Under the pieces are notes generated by a model. The model was not told the DNA's origin. It saw nothing but the letters and a program-made list of their open reading frames with translations, and searched no databases. Shown piece after piece: positions 9,196 to 17,593 of a DNA stretch of 64,000 bases (the stretch's first letter is position 1; each line of letters starts with the position of its first letter). The translations under genes and the position numbers were made by a program. Source of the stretch: JANXQZ01 sp038225555 (GTDB lineage: Bacteria; Acidobacteriota; Terriglobia; Bryobacterales; Bryobacteraceae). The DNA lies in contig JBBRRB010000009.1 in the NCBI GenBank assembly GCA_038225555.1, positions 62,001 through 126,000 on the forward strand, given 5' to 3'.

Positions 9196-9937
9196 ATATT
9201 TTGCCGTAATCAGGTGATGCTTCACCGGGATCGGGAGTGCCCTCGCCCGGAAAAGCTGCCAACGTGCCTTTATCTAATTGCAGGATGCGGTCGCAACGTC
9301 TCGCGAATGAAATATTATGCGTAACGAAGATTGAGGTAAGCCGATGAGAGCGATGCAGGTTCTCCAGAAGGGACATAATCATCTCGCCTGTCCTGAAATC
9401 GAGGTTGCCCGTAGGTTCATCGGCAAGCAGCACAGAAGGATTGCCAACCAGCGCGCGTGCCAGCGACACGCGCTGCTGCTCACCGCCCGATAGTTCACCC
9501 GCTCGATGGGATGCACGGTCTTTCAGGCCAACCTCATGCAGCTTCGCGAGTGCAGCGGGAGCGGCCTCCGCTGCCGGAACTCCGCGAATCAGCAGCGGCA
9601 TCATCACGTTTTCCAGCGCCGTAAATTCAGGCAGCAAAGAATGATTTTGCCAAACGAAGCCAATTTGCCGATTTCGAAAATCCGCCAAGCCGGATTCGGA
9701 TAATTCAGAGATGTTCGTATGATCGAAGTATATCGTGCCTTTGGAAGGCCTGTCCAAACCACCCAGCATATACAACAGGGTGCTTTTCCCAGACCCGGAC
9801 TCTCCGATTAAGGCAAGCCTCTCCCCCTGACTCACGGCGAAATCCATATCGGCGAATACGACCAAATCGGCGTCGCCGGATTTGAACTGCTTGGTGAGGC
9901 CCACACCCCGGATTGCCGGGCGGCCGTCAGGGTCCAT
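9188..9937 (-). CDS. ABC transporter ATP-binding protein, LolD/MacB type
   Basis: A 249-residue ATPase: Walker A GESGSGKS (45-52), Q loop around FVWQNHSLLPEF, signature LSGGEQQRVSLARALVGNP, Walker B VLLADEPTGNLD and the switch histidine in FVTHN. The Walker B sequence and compact length match the LolD/MacB/FtsE group, which power FtsX-like permeases rather than import systems. No LolC/E or FtsX permease lies beside it; upstream is a decayed region and downstream is clpC, with which it overlaps in the string ATGTTTGA. It may serve a permease encoded elsewhere, possibly one of the orphan permeases. Confidence 0.88.
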   Translation of the reverse strand: MDPDGRPAIRGVGLTKQFKSGDADLVVFADMDFAVSQGERLALIGESGSGKSTLLYMLGGLDRPSKGTIYFDHTNISELSESGLADFRNRQIGFVWQNHSLLPEFTALENVMMPLLIRGVPAAEAAPAALAKLHEVGLKDRASHRAGELSGGEQQRVSLARALVGNPSVLLADEPTGNLDFRTGEMIMSLLENLHRSHRLTSIFVTHNISFARRCDRILQLDKGTLAAFPGEGTPDPGEASPDYGKIYV

Positions 9938-10367
9938 CCGCTTCTTGTGATCCTCTATTCATAAGCTAACATGGCGGCCTGATCGCGTCCGATGGCGTTG
10001 GTTGAAGTTCCATGAGAACTTCAGCAGAATCGCGGCACTCATGGATGAGCTTTCTGCGGAGTGGGGACCGGCGAGTTCCAAATGGAGCACCAGAGCTTCA
10101 AATGGAAACCCGGGCTTGCGGCCCGGGGATTCCTAGCGAAGCGAAAGGAGGGGCATATGACCCTTTTCGTAAGATGGGTGCTGCTATTTGGCACTATCAC
10201 GATTAGGTTTAGCACTCGAAAGAGACGCTAATCCGATCGCGGGATTGGGGCAGAGCCACTGCCCCAATCCTCTTATGACTATACGCTCACTCATTCCCCC
10301 AAGCAATACCCCTTCCAAGAAACGAGTAATAGTACTTCTTAGAATTGCCACCAGTGCTGCCGCGGCC
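9938..10367. other. Gene-free stretch upstream of the ABC ATPase
   Basis: No credible coding sequence on either strand. The first part must hold the promoter of the minus-strand ABC-clpC unit, but I see no clear -35/-10 pair. A 7-bp inverted repeat (CCCGGGC/GCCCGGG, 10109-10127) and a strong 12-bp hairpin (10242-10270) are present. The rest appears to be non-coding sequence left by the decay of the neighbouring locus. Confidence 0.6.
10242..10270 (-). terminator. Strong hairpin downstream of the decayed SPFH gene
   Basis: A perfect 12-bp stem, GGATTGGGGCAG (10242-10253) with CTGCCCCAATCC (10259-10270), and a 5-base loop. It lies about 100 bases past the former stop codon of the SPFH pseudogene on the minus strand. 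There is no T-tract on either side, so it may be a relic terminator, an mRNA-stabilising structure or a chance palindrome. Confidence 0.4.
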
Positions 10368-11158
10368 TTAAACAGACATGTCCAACCCTAAATCCCGAGC
10401 CGTGTTCGACTGCAAAAGCTCGATGAGCTGGCACCCAGTTCCCTTGATACCCCTTGACCGCTTCTGCGTAAGCCATATTTACCTTCACCCACGCCTCAAG
10501 CTTCGGCAGTTTGCACCGCCATCACAGCATTCTGCTGAGCCTCGATCTGCTTCTCGACAATAGGGTCGTACTTTATTTCGTTTATCGAAGGATTGAAAGT
10601 CTTGATTCCGAATTGTCCAATACGAACTTCACAATTTTAACTGTCTTCTCTTGACCCGTCATTGGATCGGGCTGTTTGGCCTGTTCGGTGACGGTGCGAA
10701 AAACGCCGTTTTGCACTTGGTCTTCGATGTCTTGGACCAGGTCATTGCGGCGTTCCGCGTAGCTCTCCTTGGAGCTCATGAACGGTCCGGTCATGTGGGC
10801 AGCGTTCTCAACCACCGTCCGAACGAGCTGCTGCCATCTCTCAAGCGATCAAGCGCGAGATGTTGGCATGGTCCCGTCGTTGAAACGAATCTTGATCGAC
10901 TCGTCAGCTTCTTTACCCTGGTCTTTGCGGTTGCTAAACCTGAATTGAGAGCGTTTATGGTACCGGGTCACCTTCCCGAAACGCGCCCCTTGACCCCGGC
11001 ATCCTTCTGCCAAGTCAGCGACCCGCTGATTGGCGACTGGATCACCATGATCTGATCGCATCGAGACGGGCGAACATTTGATTGCCAGCGATGAGCAGAA
11101 AAATGAGCCCGAGGCCGACTATTCCAATTGCGAAGCCCTTGCCAAAACTGAAGCTCGG
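10368..11158 (-). pseudogene. Decayed SPFH/Band 7 (stomatin/prohibitin-like) membrane protein gene
   Basis: Minus-strand fragments in different frames line up, in order, as one SPFH-type protein. 11158-11060 gives a membrane anchor (GIVGLGLIFLLIAGNQMF). 11057-10968 gives IMVIQSPISGSLTW. About 10990-10849 gives FGKVTRYHKRSQFRFSNRK and ADESIKIRFNDG. 10842-10582 gives RTVVENAAHMTGPFMSSKES and DQVQNGVFRTVTEQ. 10609-10496 gives INEIKYDPIVEKQIEAQQNA. 10503-about 10430 gives AWVKVNMAYAEAVKGYQGNW. 10430-10368 gives LIELLQSNTARDLGLDMSV and a TAA stop. At least five frame breaks are needed. The alanine/glutamate-rich coiled coil expected between MAVQTAEA and KLEAWV is missing. Such proteins usually anchor to membranes through one N-terminal helix. 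Family assignment is by motif memory. Confidence 0.65.
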
Positions 11159-11164
11159 CGCGTT

Positions 11165-11424
11165 AGTCGACGATGCCTCTCGTCTTGAACGGCTTCCAAT
11201 TCTCCTCGATGCCATTCGAGAGCGCTCTTTGCCTTGTCGAGCTCAAGCTGCTCTTTGAGCATGTGAGATTTCTTGCATGAGCTGATGTTTCTTGCGGAAA
11301 ATCCGGAACATCGAAGTGCCATTCCATAGAGGTATCGCGATCTGAGTGATGGAGAACAAGACCAGCACGAAATCAAATGTATACAGAAGTACATCTAAAA
11401 CCACAGCGACTAGACGTTGCAAGA
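11165..11424 (-). pseudogene. Decayed small membrane/coiled-coil protein gene upstream of the SPFH remnant
   Basis: Two overlapping minus-strand frames look like pieces of one protein. 11424-11243 reads VLLYTFDFVLVLFSITQIAI followed by a basic stretch (FRIFRKKHQLMQEISHAQRA), that is, one transmembrane helix and a cytoplasmic tail. 11261-about 11165 reads MLKEQLELDKAKSALEWHRG and continues as a heptad-like charged helix (GELEAVQDERHRR). A single frameshift near 11250 would join them. No family recognised. It would have stood immediately upstream of the SPFH gene, so the two may have formed one lost membrane-associated unit. Confidence 0.4.
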
Positions 11425-11425
11425 A

Positions 11426-12682
11426 CTACCCCGAAGTGCGGGAAAAGAGCGAAAGCAGTCCCGCCAGCGACGACGGCTTTCGAACTGCCGCTACCCGGCC
11501 TGCAAGTTTGTCGGCCAGCGCAGCCACGCTCTTGCCGAAACTGCTCGAGCCAGGGACCGGCTTGCCGCCAAGCAGCGCTTTCTGAATCGCGGCATAGTCG
11601 CTGGGCAAAACATGCGTCGCTTCCATCCCGATCGCGCTGGCGATTAAATCTTCGCTCAGTCCAACTTGGCGTTCGTAGCGGTTGACGATCAGTCGAATCT
11701 TCCAGCGGCCGATCCCGTTCGATTCCAGATACTTTAGGGCGCGTTGCGCCGCCTGCAAGGAGAGGAGCTCATTGGTGGTCACCAGCAGAACCTCATCGCT
11801 CAGAGCCGCCTGCGAAAGAGTCCAGGCACCCTGCGCCGCTCCAGCGTCCGCGATCGTGACATCATAATGATCCCGGGCGTAGTCCAGAATCGGGCTCGCA
11901 TCGGTGAAGTCCACTTCGCCATCGGGCAGCGTTTCGGGCGCAACCAGGACGTCCACCCCATCTCTCTTGGCCACCATGCCATTCCAAAGATCGGGATCCA
12001 TGTCCGAAGCTCGGTGCAGAACGTTGGCAAAGCTGAACTGGGATTTCACTTTCAGCAGAAAATCGACCACCCCGGTCAGCGGGTCGAGGTCCGCCAGCAG
12101 CACGCGGTTGGACCCGAGCCGCTTCCATTGATACGCGAGAGCGCAGGCTAGCGTCGTGGCCCCGCAAGCCCCTTTCACGGGAATCACCGAATAGATCTTG
12201 CCCGGTGCGGAGGGCGTTCTGCCCGGCAACAGCTTGATCAGCTTTTGAAGAGCGGATTGCACCTGCTCGCCGGTAAACGGGGCGATCAGGAAATCACTTG
12301 CACCAAGTCTCAAGCAACGCAGGATCAGGTCCGGGTTCCCCGCGGGAAGAAGGGCGATGATTCCAAGTTTGGGATCGTGTCGCAACAACTCCGGGAACAT
12401 ATCCAGAGCCGGGTCGTCGGCTTTGTCGATTTCAACGAAGCAAAACTTAGGCAGATCGGTTTGACAGAAAGAAGATAGGTCCGCCCGCGTCGCGCTAAGC
12501 GGCAGGTCTATCGCCGCGGATAGGGGTAGATACGGTGCAAGCAGCGGCGTTAAGTCACGCTTTATAAAGGGTTTAACCCCTATAAACAAGACTTTGCAGC
12601 GCCCGCCGATTCGATTTAGTTCTGCCTGGGACATAGTCGTCGAGTGCTTTGGCGTTAGGAACGCACAAGTTTGAATCGACAT
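11426..12682 (-). CDS. CpaE/TadZ-like pilus-assembly ATPase (receiver-like domain plus MinD/ParA domain)
   Basis: 418 residues. The N-terminal part (about 28-150) has a receiver-like fold with KLGIIALLPAGN and LRLGASDFLIAPF, like the atypical receiver of CpaE/TadZ. The second half is a MinD/ParA P-loop ATPase with the deviant Walker A KGACGATT (170-177), switch-like DLDPLTG, and DVTIADAGAAQG. CpaE/TadZ proteins position Flp/Tad pilus machinery at the cell pole, but no other tad or cpa gene is in the window, so the role here is open. Start uncertain between 12682 and 12634 (MSQAELNRIG). It is divergent from the LuxR-type gene. Confidence 0.75.
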   Translation of the reverse strand: MSIQTCAFLTPKHSTTMSQAELNRIGGRCKVLFIGVKPFIKRDLTPLLAPYLPLSAAIDLPLSATRADLSSFCQTDLPKFCFVEIDKADDPALDMFPELLRHDPKLGIIALLPAGNPDLILRCLRLGASDFLIAPFTGEQVQSALQKLIKLLPGRTPSAPGKIYSVIPVKGACGATTLACALAYQWKRLGSNRVLLADLDPLTGVVDFLLKVKSQFSFANVLHRASDMDPDLWNGMVAKRDGVDVLVAPETLPDGEVDFTDASPILDYARDHYDVTIADAGAAQGAWTLSQAALSDEVLLVTTNELLSLQAAQRALKYLESNGIGRWKIRLIVNRYERQVGLSEDLIASAIGMEATHVLPSDYAAIQKALLGGKPVPGSSSFGKSVAALADKLAGRVAAVRKPSSLAGLLSLFSRTSG

Positions 12683-12806
12683 TCCTAGGAATAGTATGAG
12701 AACGTTTTGCCCCTTTCACAACTATTAGTTCGAAGGCACTCGCCGATAAGGTTCATATGGTCCTGCCAGGGATCCTTTTCATAAGGGGACGCTCACAAGC
12801 GAATAG

Positions 12807-13454
12807 ATGACGGAAACTATAAAACGATCTGTGGTTGCGGTCTGCGACACTCAACCAATCACGGCCGAAGGGCTAAAGAAACTACTCGGGCCCTGTCCGG
12901 ATCTCGAATTCAGCGAGATGGTCGATTCTCTCGACTTGGCCACCGTGCTTTTGCGGAGACGCAACCCCGACATCATGGTCGTAGACAAGGGGCTTGGCAT
13001 GCATTGTGTGCTCGAGTGGCTCAACAACATGAGGCTGCTTCCGACGATGCCCGCAATTGTGGTTTGGGGGGTCTCGATGACGGAAGCGGAAGCGCTTCGA
13101 CTGTTGCAGTCGGGCGCTAAAGGCATCGTGCGAAAAACGGCCAACCTGGAGGCTTTGCTCGCCTGTTTCCGGACGGTCGCCACGGGACGCAGTTGGATGG
13201 AAGACTCCGTGTTTCGCGATTCAATCCGGTCCGAGCGCTACGAGCGTTCCGATCTGACAGCGCGCGAGCAGCAGGTTCTGGAGCTTGTCGAGCAAGGTTT
13301 CAAGAACAAGGAGATCGCGATGGAGCTCGGCATTCGGCCTGGGACCGTAAAAATTCACCTCAAGCACATTTTTGAGAAGACCGGCGTTCGCGGCCGCTAC
13401 GGTTTGGCGATTTCGGGGCTGAAAGAAAAGGGCATGGTTTCGCTCGCGAACTGA
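12807..13454 (+). CDS. NarL/LuxR-family response regulator
   Basis: 215 residues: receiver domain (about 8-125) with Asp60 in DIMVVDKGLG as likely phospho-acceptor, and a C-terminal GerE/LuxR helix-turn-helix (149-205: LTAREQQVLELVEQGFKNKE, then TVKIHLKHIFEKTGV). The usual acidic pair near the N-terminus is reduced to one Asp (CDTQP), and the residue after the acceptor Asp is Lys, so phosphorylation may be atypical. No kinase is adjacent; the next kinase is at 16760, four genes on. It ends about 100 bases before the translocase operon and could regulate it. Confidence 0.9.
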   Translation: MTETIKRSVVAVCDTQPITAEGLKKLLGPCPDLEFSEMVDSLDLATVLLRRRNPDIMVVDKGLGMHCVLEWLNNMRLLPTMPAIVVWGVSMTEAEALRLLQSGAKGIVRKTANLEALLACFRTVATGRSWMEDSVFRDSIRSERYERSDLTAREQQVLELVEQGFKNKEIAMELGIRPGTVKIHLKHIFEKTGVRGRYGLAISGLKEKGMVSLAN

Positions 13455-13492
13455 GGAAACAGAGAAGCTCAATGCAGGCGCAAGGCGGCAGG

Positions 13493-13527
13493 GTGTGGCC
13501 ACACTTCTTTTCAGCGGCGTGTCACAC
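13493..13527. promoter_or_regulatory. Paired GTGT/ACAC dyads upstream of the nucleotide-translocase operon
   Basis: A perfect 12-base palindrome GTGTGGCCACAC (13493-13504) is followed by a second dyad GTGTCACAC (13519-13527). They share the half-sites GTGT and ACAC, with centres about 25 bases apart. Both lie in the 100-base gap between the LuxR-type gene and the translocase start at 13555. This looks like a tandem operator, but the binding protein is unknown and no clear promoter hexamers are seen. Confidence 0.4.
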
Positions 13528-13554
13528 CTTGTACTTACCTGCATCTAACTCCTG

Positions 13555-16305
13555 ATGAGCCGCTTGAGGACCTTTTGGAGAAGTCTGTTCGATGTGCGCC
13601 CGGGCGAATACCTGCGCACCACTTGCATGACGCTGTATTTAATGCTCGTGCTATTCGCCTATTACATCCTAAAGCCGGTTTCTCGAGCCATTTTCCTCAA
13701 TAAATTCGACATCGACAAGCTGCCCTGGCTGTATGTTCTAATCGCAGCCGTGGGCGGCATCTTGGCCTATTTTTATACCAAGCTGGCCGTGAATTCGTCG
13801 CTGAAGCGGGCGGTGCTCTTTGCCACGATCTTCTCGGTAGCGGTGCTGGTGGCCTTTTGGTGGCTGATTCAGCTCAACATAAATTGGATCGTCTACGCGT
13901 TTAACATCTGGGTTAGCCTGTTCAGCATCATCTTAGTGTCCCAAGGGTGGCTGATCGCCGCCAACATCTTCTCGTCGCGCGAAGCGAAGCGGCTGTACGG
14001 CATCTTGGGAGTCGGTTCCGTGATAGGAGCAGCCTTTGGCGGGACGTTCACCGCGTTCACCGTTCGACTAGTCGGAACTACAAACCTGATTTTGGCGTGC
14101 GCTGCCATGGTTGTCCTATCCTATGTGCCGTTCTGGTTTATCCTGCGGGACCAGGGACGCGCCATCGCCACCGCGCGGGCAGCATCGGAGAGCGAGGAAG
14201 ATTTTAGCTTTGGAGAAATTCTGGGCAATCTCCGCCGCCATCGCCATCTGCAAGTAATCATGGCGATCATGATTGTAACCTTTGTGATCGACGTAATGGT
14301 GGAGTTTCAGTTCAATGCCATGGCCAAGCTGGCCTACCACAATAAGAACGATTTAACGGCATTCCTTGGCAACTTCTACGGCTTTTGGCTGAATCTGCTC
14401 ACTTTCGTGTTTCAATTCTTCTTAACCGGCTTTGTGGTGAGCCGTTTCGGAGTGGGCGGCACGCTCCAGATTATGCCTCTTTCGATCGCCGCTGCCTCCA
14501 TCGCAGCGTTGGTCGCGCCATCCGTGCTTTCAACCTCCGCCACGCGTCTGACCGAAGCCTCTACCCGCTACTCATTCAATAAGACCGGGATGGAACTCCT
14601 TTATTTACCGCTGCCCCTGGCTCTCCGCAACCGGACCAAAGCGTTCGTCGACGTATTCGTCGACCGTTTCGCGCGAGGCTTAGGCGGAATGATTCTAGTT
14701 CTGGTCACATCGGTATTTGCGATGCCAGTACGTTACGTTGCCGTAATGGTTCTGGTGCTTTCGCTTGGTTGGATCGTCCTGTCGATGTATGCCAAAAAAG
14801 AATACATCACGACAGTGCGGCATCGGCTGGAATCGAGGCGCCTGGACCTGGAAAGCGCTCGCGTCTCGGTAGACGACCCCTCCACCATCGCGCTTCTTGA
14901 ACAAACGGCGCTGGGCGATAACGCGCGCCAATCCCTGTATGCTCTCTCTTTGCTCGGCGAGGCCCGCGGCTACGACTTTCAAAAGCTGCTTCCCAAACTG
15001 GCCCGCAGCTCGACGCCGGAAGTCCGGACGCGAGCGTATGCGCTGGCGACCCAATCGGGGTTCCGCGATTTGCTTGACGTTGCGAATACCGACATCCGGT
15101 CTGCCCGGCCCAATTCGGACCAAAATATGTTGCGGGCCGCTGTCGTGTATGTCTTGACCGCTTCTACCGAGACCCGTCCGCTCACCGCCCTCCTGCTAAA
15201 TCATCCAAACACTATGGTGGCCGGTGGGGCCCTCGAGTTTTTGTCCGGGCAGCCAGACTTAGCTCGGGAGCTGATCACGCACGAGTGGCTGACCCAAGCT
15301 GCTTCCAATGAGTCTCCCCTCCGACGTTGTCTGGCGGCGATGGCCGTTCGCGCTCGAGGCGATCAGGGCACTGAAGCGCTTCATCAGTTGCTCGCCGACC
15401 GAGATCCCTCGGTCGTAAAGGAAGCCTGCAAATCCGCAGCAGTGCTGCAAAATCGGGAGTATCTGATCCCCATAATTCGCAGTTTGGCTGATCCGAAACT
15501 GCGCGGAGCCGCCATTGAGGCGCTCGCGGCCTTCGGCGGAAAGATATCGGGCACCCTGGGCGACCTATTGGACGACGAACATGCGCCGCTGGCGCTCCGC
15601 CGCCAAATCCCGCGCGTGCTTCGGCTGATTCCAGCACAAAGGTCGGTGGACATTTTGCTGCATTCGATCAGTCACGCGAATCTTTCGATTCGAGGCTCTG
15701 TGCTGCGCGCGCTGAATCGTCTGCGCGAAACCGCGCCGGACCTCGATTACGGAAGCACTTCCGTCCACCAACAGTTGCTCCAGGAAGCTCGCTACTATTT
15801 TGAGATGGGTGCAGCTCTGGAAGTATTTCGCGAACATGGAAAGCCGCACACGCCGGCCGGACTGCTCGCCAGCACGCTGGAAGAGCGCCTGAAGGACGCG
15901 CTTGAGAGGCTTTTCCGCCTGTTGGGTCTGAAATATCCCCAGCAGCAGATTTACTCCGCGTTCCTAGCAGTCAGGCGGGGGCACGGCGAGGAGGCCTCGG
16001 CGGCACTGGAGTTTCTGGACAATGTCCTCGAACGGGACGTCAAACGATTCATGCTTCCGATTCTGGACGATGCTTCGCAATTAGGTCAGCGAGGCCGCGA
16101 TCTGTTCGGCATACCCGCTAAAGACGCGGAGAGCGCCCTGCGCGATTTGCTCCGATCAGGCGATGAATGGCTGGTTGCCTGCGCAATCGCCACCGCAGCT
16201 CAATTGAAACTCTCAAACCTCCGGACTGAAATCCAATCCGCCTCGGGAGAAAAAAACAGCGATATCTCCCTGGTCGCTCGCGATGCCATGGCGGTGCTCG
16301 CATGA
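13555..16305 (+). CDS. NTT-family nucleotide translocase-like membrane protein fused to HEAT repeats
   Basis: 916 residues. The first 410 or so form a polytopic membrane domain resembling the ATP:ADP antiporter/Npt family (YYILKPVSRAIFLNKF near the start; RLYGILGVGSVIGAAFGGTF in the middle; NKTGMELLYLPLPLALRNRT near residue 345). From about 440 to the end it is soluble and alpha-helical with HEAT-like repeats (LYALSLLGEARGYD, VRTRAYALATQSG, LRRCLAAMAVRARGDQGTEA, LRGAAIEALAAFGG). NTT proteins move nucleotides across membranes in plastids and obligate intracellular bacteria; in free-living bacteria the role of HEAT-fused versions is not settled. Stop and next start overlap (ATGA), so it is coupled to the cNMP-fold gene. 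Confidence 0.85.
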   Translation: MSRLRTFWRSLFDVRPGEYLRTTCMTLYLMLVLFAYYILKPVSRAIFLNKFDIDKLPWLYVLIAAVGGILAYFYTKLAVNSSLKRAVLFATIFSVAVLVAFWWLIQLNINWIVYAFNIWVSLFSIILVSQGWLIAANIFSSREAKRLYGILGVGSVIGAAFGGTFTAFTVRLVGTTNLILACAAMVVLSYVPFWFILRDQGRAIATARAASESEEDFSFGEILGNLRRHRHLQVIMAIMIVTFVIDVMVEFQFNAMAKLAYHNKNDLTAFLGNFYGFWLNLLTFVFQFFLTGFVVSRFGVGGTLQIMPLSIAAASIAALVAPSVLSTSATRLTEASTRYSFNKTGMELLYLPLPLALRNRTKAFVDVFVDRFARGLGGMILVLVTSVFAMPVRYVAVMVLVLSLGWIVLSMYAKKEYITTVRHRLESRRLDLESARVSVDDPSTIALLEQTALGDNARQSLYALSLLGEARGYDFQKLLPKLARSSTPEVRTRAYALATQSGFRDLLDVANTDIRSARPNSDQNMLRAAVVYVLTASTETRPLTALLLNHPNTMVAGGALEFLSGQPDLARELITHEWLTQAASNESPLRRCLAAMAVRARGDQGTEALHQLLADRDPSVVKEACKSAAVLQNREYLIPIIRSLADPKLRGAAIEALAAFGGKISGTLGDLLDDEHAPLALRRQIPRVLRLIPAQRSVDILLHSISHANLSIRGSVLRALNRLRETAPDLDYGSTSVHQQLLQEARYYFEMGAALEVFREHGKPHTPAGLLASTLEERLKDALERLFRLLGLKYPQQQIYSAFLAVRRGHGEEASAALEFLDNVLERDVKRFMLPILDDASQLGQRGRDLFGIPAKDAESALRDLLRSGDEWLVACAIATAAQLKLSNLRTEIQSASGEKNSDISLVARDAMAVLA

Positions 16306-16763
16306 ACCCCCCCAACGGCGTGGGTTCTGGATCACCCTCGGTCCAGGAACTCAACATCATCGAAAAAGTAATTGCGCTCGAAGGAGTGGAACTGCTCAAG
16401 AATTTAAATCCTGACCAGCTCTCCCGAATTGCCACTATCGCGCGGGAGGTTCGCTATGCGCCCGGCAAGACCATCGTCGAACCGGAAAAAGCATTGGACT
16501 CGTTGTTCGTGATTCTCGATGGCGAGGTCGAAATCAGCCAGAAAGGTAACGCCCTAACCGTGGCGAAGCAAAACGATGTCGTGGGTGCCTGGGCTTTGTT
16601 CGATTCGGACCCAATGCCCGTAACGGCTAAAACGCTGGGCGATACGAAGCTGCTGCGCATCAGCCGCGACGATTTTTACGACCTGCTGTCGGACAATATG
16701 GAGATCACGGCGGCAATCTTTTCCATGCTGGTAAAACGGTTCCGGCAGCTCGTCCAGCAATGA
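16302..16763 (+). CDS. Stand-alone cyclic-nucleotide-binding-fold (Crp-like sensor) protein
   Basis: 153 residues, a single cNMP-binding beta-roll (ELLKNLNPDQLSRIATIARE, LDSLFVILDGEVEIS, LLRISRDDFYDLLSDN) with no DNA-binding domain. The phosphate-binding cassette is degenerate: where cAMP receptors have G-E and a later R-(S/T)-A, this has VGAWALFDSDPMPVTAKT, lacking both the Glu and the Arg. It may therefore bind another ligand or act as a protein-protein module. It overlaps the translocase gene and the kinase gene by 4 bases each (ATGA), so the three products are probably made together. Some translocases of this group carry such a domain fused at their C-terminus; that is recalled, not checked. 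Confidence 0.85.
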   Translation: MNPPNGVGSGSPSVQELNIIEKVIALEGVELLKNLNPDQLSRIATIAREVRYAPGKTIVEPEKALDSLFVILDGEVEISQKGNALTVAKQNDVVGAWALFDSDPMPVTAKTLGDTKLLRISRDDFYDLLSDNMEITAAIFSMLVKRFRQLVQQ

Positions 16764-17593
16764 ACCCCGAACATGAAGACGTTGCGCGCCTAACCCAGGA
16801 GCTCGAACTTACCACTCGAAAGCTGGCAGATGCGCATAAGATGGCGTCGCTCGGTCGGCTGTCGGCGGGGATCGTACACGAAATCAACAGCCCGATCGGG
16901 TCCATCTTTTCAAACACCGAAGTGATCATTCGGGCGCTCGAGAAGCTAAAGCAGACGCTCGCGGCGAGCAAAGACGGGCCACTTCCCCAGAAGGCGCTCG
17001 ACACGGTAGGCGTGATTATCAGCTTGGCGGAAGTGGATCGCATTGCGTGCGAGCGCATTTCAGGCGTGATTCGAAGTCTGAAAACTTTCGCCCGCGTCAA
17101 TGAAGGCGATCTGCTCAGCGTCAGCATCAATGAACTGCTGTTAAATACCCTCAAGCTGGCCGGCACGGTATACCGCCAAATGATCGTGTTCGAATCCGAT
17201 TTAGGAGATTTGCCCCAGGTGGAGTGCTATCCTGGCCTGCTAAACCAGGTGTTTCTCAACCTGATCGTGAATGCCGCGCAATCCATTTCAGGGGAAGGGA
17301 AAGTGACCGTGCGCACGCGCTTCGAAGGGAGCATGGTTCATATCGCGATCGAAGATACCGGGAGCGGCATTCCGCCCGAAGTTCAGCCCAAGATCTTCGC
17401 CGCTGGATTCACCACCAAGCCTCTGGGCGAAGGTACTGGAATAGGGCTCACGATTACGCGCGAGATCGTGGAAGACACGCATGGCGGCAAGATCAATTTT
17501 GAAACGCAAGCAGGGAAGGGGACTACTTTTCACGTTTTCGTTCCCGTCGAGCAGCCCCGATCCGACCCCAAATTAGGAGCACAACTTGAGTGA
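16760..17593 (+). CDS. Cytoplasmic histidine kinase without a sensor domain
   Basis: 277 residues. A short N-terminal coiled coil (LTQELELTTRKLADAHKMAS) leads into the HisKA domain, with His40 in SAGIVHEINSPIG. The HATPase domain has NLIVNAAQSIS, EDTGSGIPPEVQ, the F box FAAGFTTKPLGEGTG and TGIGLTITREIVE. There is no membrane segment, PAS or GAF domain, so the input presumably comes from partner proteins, most simply the upstream cNMP-fold protein or the translocase's HEAT domain. It overlaps the gene on each side. Confidence 0.95.
   Translation: MNPEHEDVARLTQELELTTRKLADAHKMASLGRLSAGIVHEINSPIGSIFSNTEVIIRALEKLKQTLAASKDGPLPQKALDTVGVIISLAEVDRIACERISGVIRSLKTFARVNEGDLLSVSINELLLNTLKLAGTVYRQMIVFESDLGDLPQVECYPGLLNQVFLNLIVNAAQSISGEGKVTVRTRFEGSMVHIAIEDTGSGIPPEVQPKIFAAGFTTKPLGEGTGIGLTITREIVEDTHGGKINFETQAGKGTTFHVFVPVEQPRSDPKLGAQLE

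Noticed and set aside
10109..10127. CCCGGGC/GCCCGGG inverted repeat as a terminator
   Set aside because: No T-tract follows on either strand and no gene ends beside it.
13493..13504. GTGTGGCCACAC as a CRP-type site
   Set aside because: The half-site TGTGA-N6-TCACA is not met; kept only as an unassigned dyad.
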